The position numbers were made by a program, and so were the translations under genes. A stretch of DNA of 64,000 nucleotides from Nonomuraea guangzhouensis (GTDB taxonomy: Bacteria > Actinomycetota > Actinomycetes > Streptosporangiales > Streptosporangiaceae), in the NCBI RefSeq assembly GCF_019396345.1, contig NZ_JAHKRM010000021.1, positions 124,001 through 188,000 on the forward strand, written 5' to 3'. Below are positions 1 through 19,131 of the stretch, in pieces. Each line of letters begins with the position of its first letter. The first letter of the stretch is position 1. Below the pieces are notes generated by a model. It did not search any database. It worked only from the letters and a program-made list of their open reading frames with translations, and was not told where the DNA came from.

Positions 1-10769
<10,769 letters not shown>

Positions 10770-10770
10770 C

Positions 10771-12075
10771 ATGGACACCCTCGACCTGCCGGGCCTGCTC
10801 GCCGATCTGTCGCGCGGGCACCGGGTGCCCGGCGCCCAGCTCGCCGTCCACCACGACGGGCGGACGGCGAGCGCCGAGTACGGCGTGGAGACTCCCGGCG
10901 GCCGTCCGGTGACGGCCGGCACCGCGTTCCCGCTCGGCTCGCTGACCAAGCCGTTCACCGCGACGCTGGCCGCCATGCTGGCCGACGACGGCGACGTGGG
11001 GTTCGGCACGCCGCTGGCCGAACCGCTCCCCGAGCTGGGGCCCGTCGCCGCGGACCTGACCCTGGATCGCCTGCTCAGCCACACCGCGGGCCTGGCGGCC
11101 AACGCCGAGGACGCCGAGCGCGCGACGACCCGGCGGGCCTGGGCCGCCGAGCACTGCCGCCCGGCCTGGCCCGGCATCGGCCCGGCGTTCTCCTACTCCA
11201 ACGCCGGCTACGTCCTCACCGGCCATCTGATCGAGACCGTCACCGGCATGACCTGGTGGGAGGCCGTCGAGGACCTGCTGCTCGCCCCACTGGAGATCGT
11301 GCCCGCCTTCGTGGCAGGCCCGCGGACGGCCCGGCGCGCGGCGGCCGGCCACAGCGTGCATCCGGCCCGTGACCTGGTGGTGGCGGTGGCCGAGGAGGGG
11401 GACTCGCCCGTCGAGGCCCCGGACGGCGCGCTCGCGCTCAGCGCCGCCGACCTGGTCGCCCTCGCCCGCCTGCATCTGGCCGACCCGTCCCTGCCGGCGC
11501 TGCTCGGCGAGGACACACTGCTGCGGATGCGCGAGGACCGGCTCGCCGGGGTCCCCATCGGCCCGTACGGCATGGCGGACGGCTGGGGGCTGGGCTGGGC
11601 GATCCACCGCCGCGACGGCGTCGAGTGGTTCGGCCACGACGGCACGGGCGAGGGCACCTCGTGCCACCTGCGCTTCGAGCCCATCAGCGGCACGGTGGTC
11701 GCGCTGACCACGAACGCGAACACCGGCCTGGCCGTGTGGCGTGACCTGGTCGAACGGCTGTCGGCGGCGGGCGTCGAGGTGGGCGACCACCGCCCGCTCG
11801 CCGATCCCGGCCCACCCGTGCCCGGCCCGCCCGGCTGCGCGGGGGCCTACGCGAACGGCGCGGCCCGGTTCGAGGTGACCGCGGACGACGCGGGCGGCCT
11901 CACCCTCCGGTCCACGGGGCCGATCACGTGCTTCCCCGGCCTGGTGTTCGCCGTCGGCGAGCCGCCGCCGCACGGCCGAACGGCGCACGTGGGCCGCTTC
12001 CTCGGTGACGGCGGCCGGATCGAGCTGATCCAAGTGACCGGACGGCTGGCCCGGCGCCTGCCGTCAGAGTCCTGA
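10771..12075 (+). CDS. Stand-alone PBP-type thioesterase / peptide cyclase (beta-lactamase family serine hydrolase)
   Basis: A 434-residue serine hydrolase of the beta-lactamase/D-alanyl carboxypeptidase fold. The visible catalytic motifs are SLTK at residues 57-60 (SxxK), YSN at 142-144 (YxN) and HDG at 289-291 (the HxG variant of KTG). The last 80 or so residues form a separate, probably beta-barrel, domain after GPPGCAGAY. There is no signal peptide, so it should act in the cytoplasm. The ATG at 10771 has the purine-rich stretch GAGAGGGG just upstream and lies one base after the NRPS stop, so the two genes are almost certainly co-translated. SurE-like enzymes of this family are known to release and macrocyclise peptides carrying a C-terminal D-residue from NRPSs that lack a thioesterase. 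Here the NRPS ends in an epimerase domain, which fits that role. A hydrolase acting on the free peptide is the alternative. Confidence 0.85.
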   Translation: MDTLDLPGLLADLSRGHRVPGAQLAVHHDGRTASAEYGVETPGGRPVTAGTAFPLGSLTKPFTATLAAMLADDGDVGFGTPLAEPLPELGPVAADLTLDRLLSHTAGLAANAEDAERATTRRAWAAEHCRPAWPGIGPAFSYSNAGYVLTGHLIETVTGMTWWEAVEDLLLAPLEIVPAFVAGPRTARRAAAGHSVHPARDLVVAVAEEGDSPVEAPDGALALSAADLVALARLHLADPSLPALLGEDTLLRMREDRLAGVPIGPYGMADGWGLGWAIHRRDGVEWFGHDGTGEGTSCHLRFEPISGTVVALTTNANTGLAVWRDLVERLSAAGVEVGDHRPLADPGPPVPGPPGCAGAYANGAARFEVTADDAGGLTLRSTGPITCFPGLVFAVGEPPPHGRTAHVGRFLGDGGRIELIQVTGRLARRLPSES

Positions 12076-12095
12076 GCAGGAGGAACTCTTCGACC

Positions 12096-13322
12096 ATGAA
12101 GAAATCCGCCGTCGAGACCACGCCTCCTCCGCTGTCGCGTAACAGGGGCTATGCCACGCTGTGGAGCGGGCAGTTCCTCTCCGAGCTGGGTAACGAGATC
12201 AACTTCATCGCGATCCCCCTGCTGATCCTGGCCATGTCCGGCTCCGCGCTGGAGGCCGGGCTGGCCTCGTCGGTGGTGGCGGTCGGTCACCTGCTCGCCA
12301 ACATCCCGGCAGGGGTGATCGCCGACCGCTGGGACCGCAGGCGGACCCTGCTCATCTGCCAGACCGGGCGCGCGCTCGCCATATCCTCCGTCGCGATCGC
12401 CGTGTGGCTGGACGCCTACTCCTTCCCGCACATCCTGCTGGTGGCGCTGATCGACGGCCTGCTCGGCGCCGCGTTCGAGCCCGCGGAGCAGGCCGCCCTG
12501 CCGCAGGTCGTGCCCGCCTCGCAACTGTCGCGCGCGGTCGCCGCCAACACCGCCCGGCCGTTCATCGCGACCCTGCTGGGCCCCGCGCTCGCCGGTTTCC
12601 TGTTCGCGGTGCAGCGGGCGATCCCGTTCGTCGTGGACGCCGTCATGCTCGCGTTCTCCTCGGTCGCGCTGCTCTTCCTGCGCCTGCCTCCGCGTCCGGA
12701 GCCCGTCCAGGAGGAGCAGGGGCCGGGCGGCGACCTGGTCGCCGGGTTTCGGTGGGTGCTGGGCCAGCGGGTGATCAGGACGACGCTGCTGTGGATGCTG
12801 ATGTCCAACCTCGTCTTCACCACCCTGATCATCATCGTGCTGGCCACGTCTCATGAGGACCAGGTGGGCGCCGGCGTGATCGGGCTGAGCATGGCCTGCA
12901 TGGGGGCGGGCGGGCTGTTCGGCGCGGCGCTGGCCGACCGCCTGCACGCCGCGCTGCCGGCGCCCGTCGTGATCGTCGGCTTCTCCTGGGTCACGGCCGC
13001 GCTGACCGCGCTGATGGCGGTCGTGCCCAGCGGGCTGCCCCTCGGGCTGCTGCTCGGATGTACCGCCTTCTTCGTCCCGTTGGCCAACACCACGGTCCTG
13101 ACCTACCAGATCACCGTCACCCCGGACGCGCTGCGCGGGCGGCTGACGGCCATCGTCGGGCTGTGCGGTGGCGGCGCGGCGGCGCTCGGCCCGCTGCTCG
13201 GCGGGGCGCTCGTCACGGCGGGGTCCGCCGGCATCCTGGCCTGCGCCGCCGCGCTCGCCGTGGTCGCGGCCGCGACCACGCTCAGCCCGACGTTGCGCCG
13301 CTTCCCCTCCACCCGCCTCTGA
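12096..13322 (+). CDS. MFS transporter, EntS/transmembrane secretion effector type
   Basis: A 408-residue polytopic membrane protein with about 12 hydrophobic segments. The DRWDRR loop after the second or third segment is the MFS motif A of the EntS/MFS_3 group. GCAGGAGGAA lies about 10 bases before the ATG. It follows the putative cyclase gene by 20 bases and reads the same way, so it is most likely the exporter or self-resistance pump for the NRPS product. That assignment rests on position; the substrate cannot be read from the sequence. Confidence 0.85.
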   Translation: MKKSAVETTPPPLSRNRGYATLWSGQFLSELGNEINFIAIPLLILAMSGSALEAGLASSVVAVGHLLANIPAGVIADRWDRRRTLLICQTGRALAISSVAIAVWLDAYSFPHILLVALIDGLLGAAFEPAEQAALPQVVPASQLSRAVAANTARPFIATLLGPALAGFLFAVQRAIPFVVDAVMLAFSSVALLFLRLPPRPEPVQEEQGPGGDLVAGFRWVLGQRVIRTTLLWMLMSNLVFTTLIIIVLATSHEDQVGAGVIGLSMACMGAGGLFGAALADRLHAALPAPVVIVGFSWVTAALTALMAVVPSGLPLGLLLGCTAFFVPLANTTVLTYQITVTPDALRGRLTAIVGLCGGGAAALGPLLGGALVTAGSAGILACAAALAVVAAATTLSPTLRRFPSTRL

Positions 13323-14046
13323 GTGGCGCGGCGTTTCTGACCATCGCCACCTGGAAACAAGGGGTGTGGCCAGGTCAGCGTGTACACGTGCTCGGGCTTG
13401 TTCGAACCTGCACCAGCGTGTTCCGGCCGAACCCGAGTATGCCGCCGTAAGAGTACGGATCCGAACGACCCGCCCTGGCTTGCTCCAGGTCGAGCGGAGT
13501 CGGGCGAAGGATCACTCTTCCGGCGTACAACACGAAGGCGAGCAGCACGTTGAGCAGCTGAACGCCGAGCCCCAACCAGACACCGTCGCGAAGCGGTACG
13601 TCCTGGAGCGTCATCACGCCCAGGCGGGCGAGCTCCATAACAGCGCAGGCCAGGCGAATCCCAGCCAGACTCTCACGATCACGAGGAGAGACGATCTGGA
13701 CGGGACCTGTGTTCCCACGTAGCCGGCACCTTCAGCGAAGCGGGCAGCCGCCCCTGCTCCCGCCGTAAGGGCTGCTCGGCGGTCAGACCACCACCATCGG
13801 GATGCCTCACGTACTCGAGGTAGCACCACAACGACCTCCTGCCGGCTCACAGGCAGGCCAGGCCGGATGACCCTCACCCTTGACCGTCTCTGGTTGCCCG
13901 CGGTCGTGGAGGGAGGTCGACGCCCCTGGTCGGATTTCGCTGACCTGCACTGATCTCGCTGCCCGAGAGGGGAGGTCGCTGTCGCTCACGGTGTGGACCA
14001 CGTGTTCCGCGCTCTTGAGTGGAGTGACGCACGTCACGTCGCGTCC
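13323..14046. other. Intergenic region, 724 bp, no convincing gene
   Basis: The downstream edge of the NRPS cluster. The only frame with any protein character is on the minus strand at 13375-13638 (87 residues with one hydrophobic segment, LGLGVQLLNVLLAFVLYAG). The same frame stays open and protein-like for about 90 bases upstream of its first ATG before a stop. It may be a remnant of a membrane protein gene. I see no ribosome binding site or family match, so I do not call it a gene. Confidence 0.4.
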
Positions 14047-14073
14047 TGTCACGTCTCTGCGATCCCCGGTGTC
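14047..14073 (+). promoter_or_regulatory. Candidate ECF41-type promoter for the oxidoreductase-sigma operon
   Basis: TGTCACG at 14047-14053 and TGTC at 14070-14073 are separated by 16 bp. From memory, ECF41 promoters have a TGTCACA -35 and a CGTC -10 at this spacing, so each element differs by one base. The coding ATG begins 8 bp after the -10 element, which would make the transcript leaderless or nearly so. The downstream operon encodes an ECF41-like sigma factor, consistent with autoregulation. Confidence 0.55.
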
Positions 14074-14081
14074 CTGAGGGC

Positions 14082-15269
14082 ATGACCGAACACAACACAT
14101 CCCACAAGGTCGTGGTCATCGGCGGCGGTTACGCCGGAACGCTGGCGGCCAACCGTCTGCGGGTGCGCGACGACGTCGACATCACGCTGATCAATCCGCG
14201 CCCGGAGTTCGTCGAACGCATCCGGCTGCACCAGTTCGTGGCCCGTACCGGCGACGCCACGATCGACTACGGCACGTTGCTCGGCGAGGGCATCCAGCTG
14301 GTCGTCGACAGCGCAACGCGTATCGACACCACCGCCCGCACCGTGCGGCTGGCGTCGGGCCGCGCCCTGGACTACGACTACATCATCTACGCGGTCGGCA
14401 GCACCGGCTCGGTCCCCTCGGTGCCAGGCGCGGCCGAATTCGCTTGGCCCATCGCGGAATTGGAGTCCGCGCAGCGGCTCCGCGCCCGGCTGGAGGAGTT
14501 GCCCCCCGATGCTCCGGTCACCGTGGTCGGCGGTGGGTTGACCGGCGTCGAGACGGCCGCCGAACTGGCCGAACAAGGACGCAACGTCACGCTGGTGTGC
14601 GGCCGGACCCTGGCGCCCTACCTGAGCGCAGGGGGGCGCCGATACGTCGCCAAATGGCTGAGCCGGCACGGTGTCGCCGTGATCGAGGGCGGCGGGGTGA
14701 CCGAGGTCCGGCCGGACGCGGTCGCCCTCACCGACGGTGTGGTGCGTCCGAGCGCGCTGACCATCTGGACGGCCGGTTTCGGTGTGCCGGAGCTGGCGGC
14801 GGCGAGCGGGCTGCGTACCGACGCGCTCGGCCGGCTGCTCACCGACGAGACGCTGACCAGCGTCGACGACGACCGTGTCGTCGCGGCGGGCGACGCCGCC
14901 GCACCGTCGGGCCGGCCGCTGCGGATGAGCGGCTACGCCGCCGGGCCGCTCGGGGCGCAGGCCGCCGACACCGTGCTGTCCCGTATCGCGGGGACCGAAC
15001 CGGCGGTGATCAACCTGGCCTTCACGGGCGCGTGCGTCAGCCTCGGCCGGCACGCCGGCATCAGACAGATCGCCGGCAAGGACGACACCGCGATGAACGT
15101 CTACATCGGCGGCCGCATGGGCGCAATAATCAAGGAGGTGACCTGCAAGTTCGTGGTGTCGAAGAGGATCCGCCTGGAGGCGGGCAAGCCGGGTTCCATG
15201 GGCTGGCCCAGGGGCGGCCCTCGTCCCGAGCAGCCGGCCTCCACCGCGCGGGTGGTCACCTCCCGGTGA
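14082..15269 (+). CDS. NAD(P)/FAD-dependent oxidoreductase, NDH-2-like
   Basis: A 395-residue two-dinucleotide-binding-domain flavoprotein. VVVIGGGYAG near the N-terminus is the FAD-binding GxGxxG. A second Rossmann motif, VTVVGGGLTGVE near residue 147, should bind NAD(P)H. AAGDAAAP near residue 268 is the FAD-contacting GD motif. The relatives are type II NADH dehydrogenases and carotenoid/quinone-linked oxidoreductases. It lacks an obvious membrane anchor. Its stop codon overlaps the start of the sigma factor gene by four bases, so the two are translationally coupled. ECF41 sigma genes are typically beside carboxymuconolactone decarboxylase, oxidoreductase or epimerase genes, and this would be the oxidoreductase member. 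The electron acceptor is unknown. Confidence 0.85.
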   Translation: MTEHNTSHKVVVIGGGYAGTLAANRLRVRDDVDITLINPRPEFVERIRLHQFVARTGDATIDYGTLLGEGIQLVVDSATRIDTTARTVRLASGRALDYDYIIYAVGSTGSVPSVPGAAEFAWPIAELESAQRLRARLEELPPDAPVTVVGGGLTGVETAAELAEQGRNVTLVCGRTLAPYLSAGGRRYVAKWLSRHGVAVIEGGGVTEVRPDAVALTDGVVRPSALTIWTAGFGVPELAAASGLRTDALGRLLTDETLTSVDDDRVVAAGDAAAPSGRPLRMSGYAAGPLGAQAADTVLSRIAGTEPAVINLAFTGACVSLGRHAGIRQIAGKDDTAMNVYIGGRMGAIIKEVTCKFVVSKRIRLEAGKPGSMGWPRGGPRPEQPASTARVVTSR

Positions 15270-16159
15270 GCGCCGACGAGCATGCCGAGCGGTTCACCCT
15301 GTTGCGGCCGCTGCTGTTCACGATCGTCTACGAGATACTCGGCTCGGCGACCGAATCCGACGACGTGCTGCAGGAGAGCTATCTGCGATGGTCCGCAGTG
15401 GACCTCGCGACAGTGCGCGACACCAAGTCATATCTGGCGCGGCTGGTGACCCGTCAGGCGCTCAACGCCTTGCGGGCGAGCACGCGCCGTCGCGAGGAGT
15501 ACATCGGCTCCTGGCTGCCCGAGCCGCTGCTGCTCGACGAGAGTGATGCGTCGGCCGATGTGGTGCTGGCCGAGTCGGTGTCGATGGCGATGCTCGTGCT
15601 GCTCGAAACCCTTACTCCCGATGAGCGTGCGGTGTTCGTACTGCGCGAGGTGTTCGGGTTCGGCTACGACGAGATCGCCGAAGCGGTGGGCAAATCCGTG
15701 GTGACGGTGCGCCAGGTGGCGCACCGTGCCCGCGAGCGCGTACAGGCGCGGCGCAGGCGTTTCGAGCCCGTCGACGCCGCGGAGTCCACACGGATCACCG
15801 AGCAGTTCATGACCGCGGCGGCCACCGGCGACATGGAAGGGCTGCTCGCGCTGCTCGCGCCGGACGCCACCTGGACCGCCGACAGCGGCGGCAAGGCCAC
15901 CGCGGCGCGCCGGCCGGTGGTGGGCGCGGCGAAAGTGGCCGTGCTCGTCATGGAACTCTTCCGCGCGGGGCGGCGGCCGGACTCGCGGATCGAGATGGTC
16001 AACTGCAACAACGCGCCCGCGATGGCCGCCTACGACGGCGATCACCTGGCAGGCGTCTGCCTGTTCGAGGTCGGCGACGGGAAGATCACCAACTTCTACG
16101 TCATCCGCAACCCGGACAAGCTCCTCGCGGTGGCGGTTCCGCGTCAGATCAGCCGCTAG
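15266..16159 (+). CDS. ECF41 / SigJ-type RNA polymerase sigma factor with SnoaL-like C-terminal domain
   Basis: A 297-residue sigma factor starting at the GTG that overlaps the preceding stop (GTGA). Sigma region 2 covers about residues 5-75 (ESDDVLQESYLRW) and region 4 about 105-165 (FGFGYDEIAEAVGKSVVTVRQ). The rest is an NTF2/SnoaL-like extension containing DSGGKATAARRP, close to the DGGGR/K signature that ECF41 proteins carry. In this family the fused domain modulates sigma activity in place of a separate anti-sigma factor, and none is encoded here. An ECF41-like promoter is present upstream of the operon. Confidence 0.9.
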   Translation: MSADEHAERFTLLRPLLFTIVYEILGSATESDDVLQESYLRWSAVDLATVRDTKSYLARLVTRQALNALRASTRRREEYIGSWLPEPLLLDESDASADVVLAESVSMAMLVLLETLTPDERAVFVLREVFGFGYDEIAEAVGKSVVTVRQVAHRARERVQARRRRFEPVDAAESTRITEQFMTAAATGDMEGLLALLAPDATWTADSGGKATAARRPVVGAAKVAVLVMELFRAGRRPDSRIEMVNCNNAPAMAAYDGDHLAGVCLFEVGDGKITNFYVIRNPDKLLAVAVPRQISR

Positions 16160-16329
16160 GAGTCGGCAAGCCGCAGCGCAGTACGTCGCATCGCGCATCC
16201 GTGGTGCGAGCTGAGTTGCCGCTGCAGATGCGGCGCGGCAGGTGACCCGTTCTGCGGCGATCGAGGAACGCGTCCCCGCCCGATGCGTGTGTGGACCAAT
16301 TCGACTGAAGGATGACCAAGGAGTTGACC

Positions 16330-17841
16330 ATGACCGATACACAGGTAGTGATCGCTGGGGCGGGGCCGACCGGGCTGATGCTCGCGTGCGAGCTGGGGCT
16401 CGCCGGCATCGACGTGTTCGTCCTCGAGCGGCTCCCGGAGCCTCGAACGGTGGAATCGCGAGCCGGAGGCCTGCACATCCGCACGATGGAGACGCTCGAT
16501 CAGCGGGGCCTCCTCGACCGGTTTCTCCAGCGCGGACGGCCGCGGCAGGACGTGCACTTCTCCGGACTCGGTCTCGACCTATCCGATATGGCGACGCGAT
16601 ATCCGTACGCTCTGCTCATCTTGCAGGCCGAGGTGGAACGGCTGCTGGAGGAGCGCGCGGCGCAGTTGGGGGCACGGCTGCGCCGCGACGCCGAGGTGAC
16701 AGGGTTCACCCAGGACGAAACGGGTGTCACGGTGGAGCTCGCGGACGGGTCGCGCGTCCGGGCGGACTACCTCGTCGGCTGCGACGGCGGCCGCAGCACC
16801 GTGCGCGGACTCGCCGGCATCGAGTTCCCCGGCACCCCGGCCACGATGACCGCGATGCTCGGCGACGTCGAGCTCGCCGAGCCGCCCGTGGACGACATCT
16901 TCCAGGAGCGGCGCGAGCACGGCAGGTTCTCGGTGCTGTCGTACGGTCCGGACTGGTACCGGGTGCTGACCAACGAGTTCGATCACGTCGCCGACCGGGA
17001 CGAACCGGTGACTCTGGAGACCCTCCGCAAGGCCATGCTCAAGATCGCCGGGACGGACTACGGGATGCACTCGCCGCGCTGGCTCTCCCGGCACGGCGAC
17101 GCGGCCCGCCAGGCCGACCGTTACCGCGTGGGCCGGGTTCTCCTGGCCGGCGACGCCGCGCACATCCACTTCCCGGCGGGCGGTCAGGGCCTGAACACCG
17201 GCGTGCAGGACGCGGTCAACCTCGGCTGGAAGCTCGCCGCCGTCGTCCGCGGCCAGACCCCGGACTTGCTGCTCGACACCTACCAGGCCGAACGCCACCC
17301 GGTCGGCACCCGCGTCCTGCACAACACCCGCGCCCAGACCGCACTCTGGCGTGTGGACGATCACACCTCCGCCCTGCGCGAGGTGCTGGACGAGCTCATC
17401 GGCATCGACGAGGTACGGCTGCGCCTGGCCGGTATGATCACGGCAACCGACCTCCAGTACCCGATGGAGGGGACCGACGACCTCCTCGGCCGCCGGATCC
17501 CGGATCTCGACCTCGACCGCGGCCGCATCTACGAACTCCTGCACCGTGCCCATGCGGTTCTGCTGGATCTTGGCGGTCTCCCACCGCTCGACAGCGTCAT
17601 GACCGGCTGGGCGGACCGAGTCGATCTCGTCCGCGCCCATCCCGCTGAGGGCTCCGATCTCGGTGCGGACGCCGTACTCATCCGCCCCGACGGACATGTC
17701 GCCTGGGTCACCCGCGCCGGCGAGCGGCCAGACTTCGACGCGCTCCGGACCGCCCTCACGACGTGGCTCGGCCCGGCCGGTCCGCACGGTGCGGATGTGC
17801 ATCACCGGCCCGCCCCGCGGACCACGCCAACCCCGGATTAG
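16330..17841 (+). CDS. FAD-dependent aromatic monooxygenase (group A flavoprotein hydroxylase)
   Basis: A 503-residue enzyme of the PgaE/RdmE/pentachlorophenol-hydroxylase type. It carries GAGPTG at the N-terminus for FAD, GCDGGRSTVR near residue 155 (DG motif) and LAGDAAHIHFPAGGQG near residue 275 (GD motif). The C-terminal 110 residues form the thioredoxin-like domain usual in this family. I chose the ATG at 16330 over the one at 16312 because AAGGAG sits seven bases before 16330 and inside the longer version. It lies 170 bp after the sigma gene on the same strand and may share its control. The substrate is unknown; it would be an aromatic or polyketide-like compound. Confidence 0.85.
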   Translation: MTDTQVVIAGAGPTGLMLACELGLAGIDVFVLERLPEPRTVESRAGGLHIRTMETLDQRGLLDRFLQRGRPRQDVHFSGLGLDLSDMATRYPYALLILQAEVERLLEERAAQLGARLRRDAEVTGFTQDETGVTVELADGSRVRADYLVGCDGGRSTVRGLAGIEFPGTPATMTAMLGDVELAEPPVDDIFQERREHGRFSVLSYGPDWYRVLTNEFDHVADRDEPVTLETLRKAMLKIAGTDYGMHSPRWLSRHGDAARQADRYRVGRVLLAGDAAHIHFPAGGQGLNTGVQDAVNLGWKLAAVVRGQTPDLLLDTYQAERHPVGTRVLHNTRAQTALWRVDDHTSALREVLDELIGIDEVRLRLAGMITATDLQYPMEGTDDLLGRRIPDLDLDRGRIYELLHRAHAVLLDLGGLPPLDSVMTGWADRVDLVRAHPAEGSDLGADAVLIRPDGHVAWVTRAGERPDFDALRTALTTWLGPAGPHGADVHHRPAPRTTPTPD

Positions 17842-18062
17842 TCCGCAAATCCGCCCCAACCAGCTCATATGGGCTGTCCTCGACCCATCTCCTTGCCACC
17901 AGATCGAGCCCATGGCGTGCTGGCGCTGCCACTGCTCCTTTCCCGCCGAGCCAGTACGACTCTCCCTTCACGCTCGGACTGCCTAAAAGTGATGAACTTC
18001 TGTTGTCAATCAACTTTAGGGAGTACTCTCGGAGGGCTACAGAAGCACATAACCCCGTCAAC

Positions 18063-18109
18063 TAGGTTCCATGGTTCGCGAAGATCTGAGAACATAGTTG
18101 ATGAACCTA
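18063..18109. promoter_or_regulatory. Interrupted inverted repeat upstream of the XRE gene
   Basis: TAGGTTC at 18063-18069 and its reverse complement GAACCTA at 18103-18109 lie just before the XRE start. Neighbouring CAACTA and TAGTTG also mirror each other. It may be an autoregulatory operator; the 33-bp spacer makes this weak. Confidence 0.3.
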
Positions 18110-18120
18110 AGTGGTGAGTG

Positions 18121-18564
18121 ATGACGGACGAGAACATGTCGCAAGGCGAGCCGTCCTCGCCATCCCTTGCCGACAAGATCGACTTTCTGTTCCGGACGGT
18201 CTATCCAGCCGGCCGGGGTCCCTACTCCTACGCGGAGGCGGCGGCCGGCATCGAAGAGCTCACCGGCGAACAGGTCTCCCACACCTCGTTGTGGAAGCTG
18301 AGCACCGGGCGCGCCACCAACCCGACCAAGCGCCTGATCGAGGCGCTCGCCGCCTTCTTCCAGGTGTCGCCGGCGTATTTCTTCGACGACGAGGCCTCGA
18401 AGCAGATCGGCGACCAGGTCGAACTACTCGCGCTGCTGCGTGACACGGGCATGAAGGGCGCTCAGCTGCGCGCTTTCTTCGAGCTGTCTCCGGAGGCGCG
18501 CGACATGGTGGCCGAGCTGATCGAACGAACGGCCCGGCTTGAGCAACGCCACCGCGACAAATAG
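18121..18564 (+). CDS. XRE-family transcriptional regulator
   Basis: A 147-residue helix-turn-helix protein (about residues 45-95: SHTSLWKLSTGRATNPTKRLIEALAAFF). It is similar in layout to the EspR/nuclear-factor-like XRE proteins of actinobacteria, with a C-terminal helix that could mediate dimerisation. Two adjacent starts, GTG 18118 and ATG 18121, differ by one residue; I use the ATG. It is the first gene of a three-gene operon with a metalloprotease and a membrane protein. In ImmA-type systems the protease cleaves or controls the neighbouring XRE repressor. Confidence 0.85.
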   Translation: MTDENMSQGEPSSPSLADKIDFLFRTVYPAGRGPYSYAEAAAGIEELTGEQVSHTSLWKLSTGRATNPTKRLIEALAAFFQVSPAYFFDDEASKQIGDQVELLALLRDTGMKGAQLRAFFELSPEARDMVAELIERTARLEQRHRDK

Positions 18565-18587
18565 GAGACGAGAAGAGACGGCATGCT

Positions 18588-19130
18588 GTGAAGAAGGAGC
18601 AGCGGACACCGCATGAGGTGTTGATCGAGGAGCTGGAAGCCGAGGGAGTCATACCCGACCCCTTCGACCTCGAGCTCTTCATTGAACGACTTGAGGGGCG
18701 ACGAGGCCGCCCCATCCATATGATCCCCATCTCGGCGCGTCGCGGTGCTCCGTGCGGCCTCTATATCCAGACCGGCGGCGCCGACTATCTGTGTTACGTG
18801 CGCAGCTCGTCGCCTCTGCACGAGTGCCACATTTTGCTGCACGAGCTCGGCCACCTCGTGCTCGGCCATCAGGACAGCGGTTGGCGGAGCGAAGAGCTCC
18901 AGCGCATGCTGCTGCCCAAACTCAACACGGACATGATTCGGCGCGTGTTGTTCAGGACCGGTTACGCCGATCCCGCCGAGGACGCGGCGGAGGATTTCGC
19001 CGACCTCATCCTGGCGCCGCGGGTTCTGGGTTCGGCCAGATACACCGTACCGGCGGCGACACCACCCCCGGAAATAGCCGAGGTAGTGCGGAACCTCGAA
19101 CAGGCGTGGGGGTCCGGAAGGGGATTTTGA
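18588..19130 (+). CDS. ImmA/IrrE-type metallo-endopeptidase
   Basis: A 180-residue protein starting with GTG. HELGH at residues 85-89 is the zinc-binding HExxH motif, followed by a C-terminal acidic stretch (DPAEDAAEDFADLIL) that provides the expected third ligand region. Members of this family cleave or derepress a cognate XRE repressor, and the upstream gene encodes one 23 bases away. It is cytoplasmic, with no signal peptide. The next start follows after one base. Confidence 0.88.
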   Translation: MKKEQRTPHEVLIEELEAEGVIPDPFDLELFIERLEGRRGRPIHMIPISARRGAPCGLYIQTGGADYLCYVRSSSPLHECHILLHELGHLVLGHQDSGWRSEELQRMLLPKLNTDMIRRVLFRTGYADPAEDAAEDFADLILAPRVLGSARYTVPAATPPPEIAEVVRNLEQAWGSGRGF

Positions 19131-19131
19131 C

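Noticed and set aside
13375..13638. 87-codon minus-strand membrane-like frame
   Set aside because: One hydrophobic segment but no ribosome binding site, family or operon context; not called as a gene.
16160..16329. A second ECF41-type promoter before the FAD hydroxylase gene
   Set aside because: GGTGACC and CGTC occur, but at the wrong spacing.
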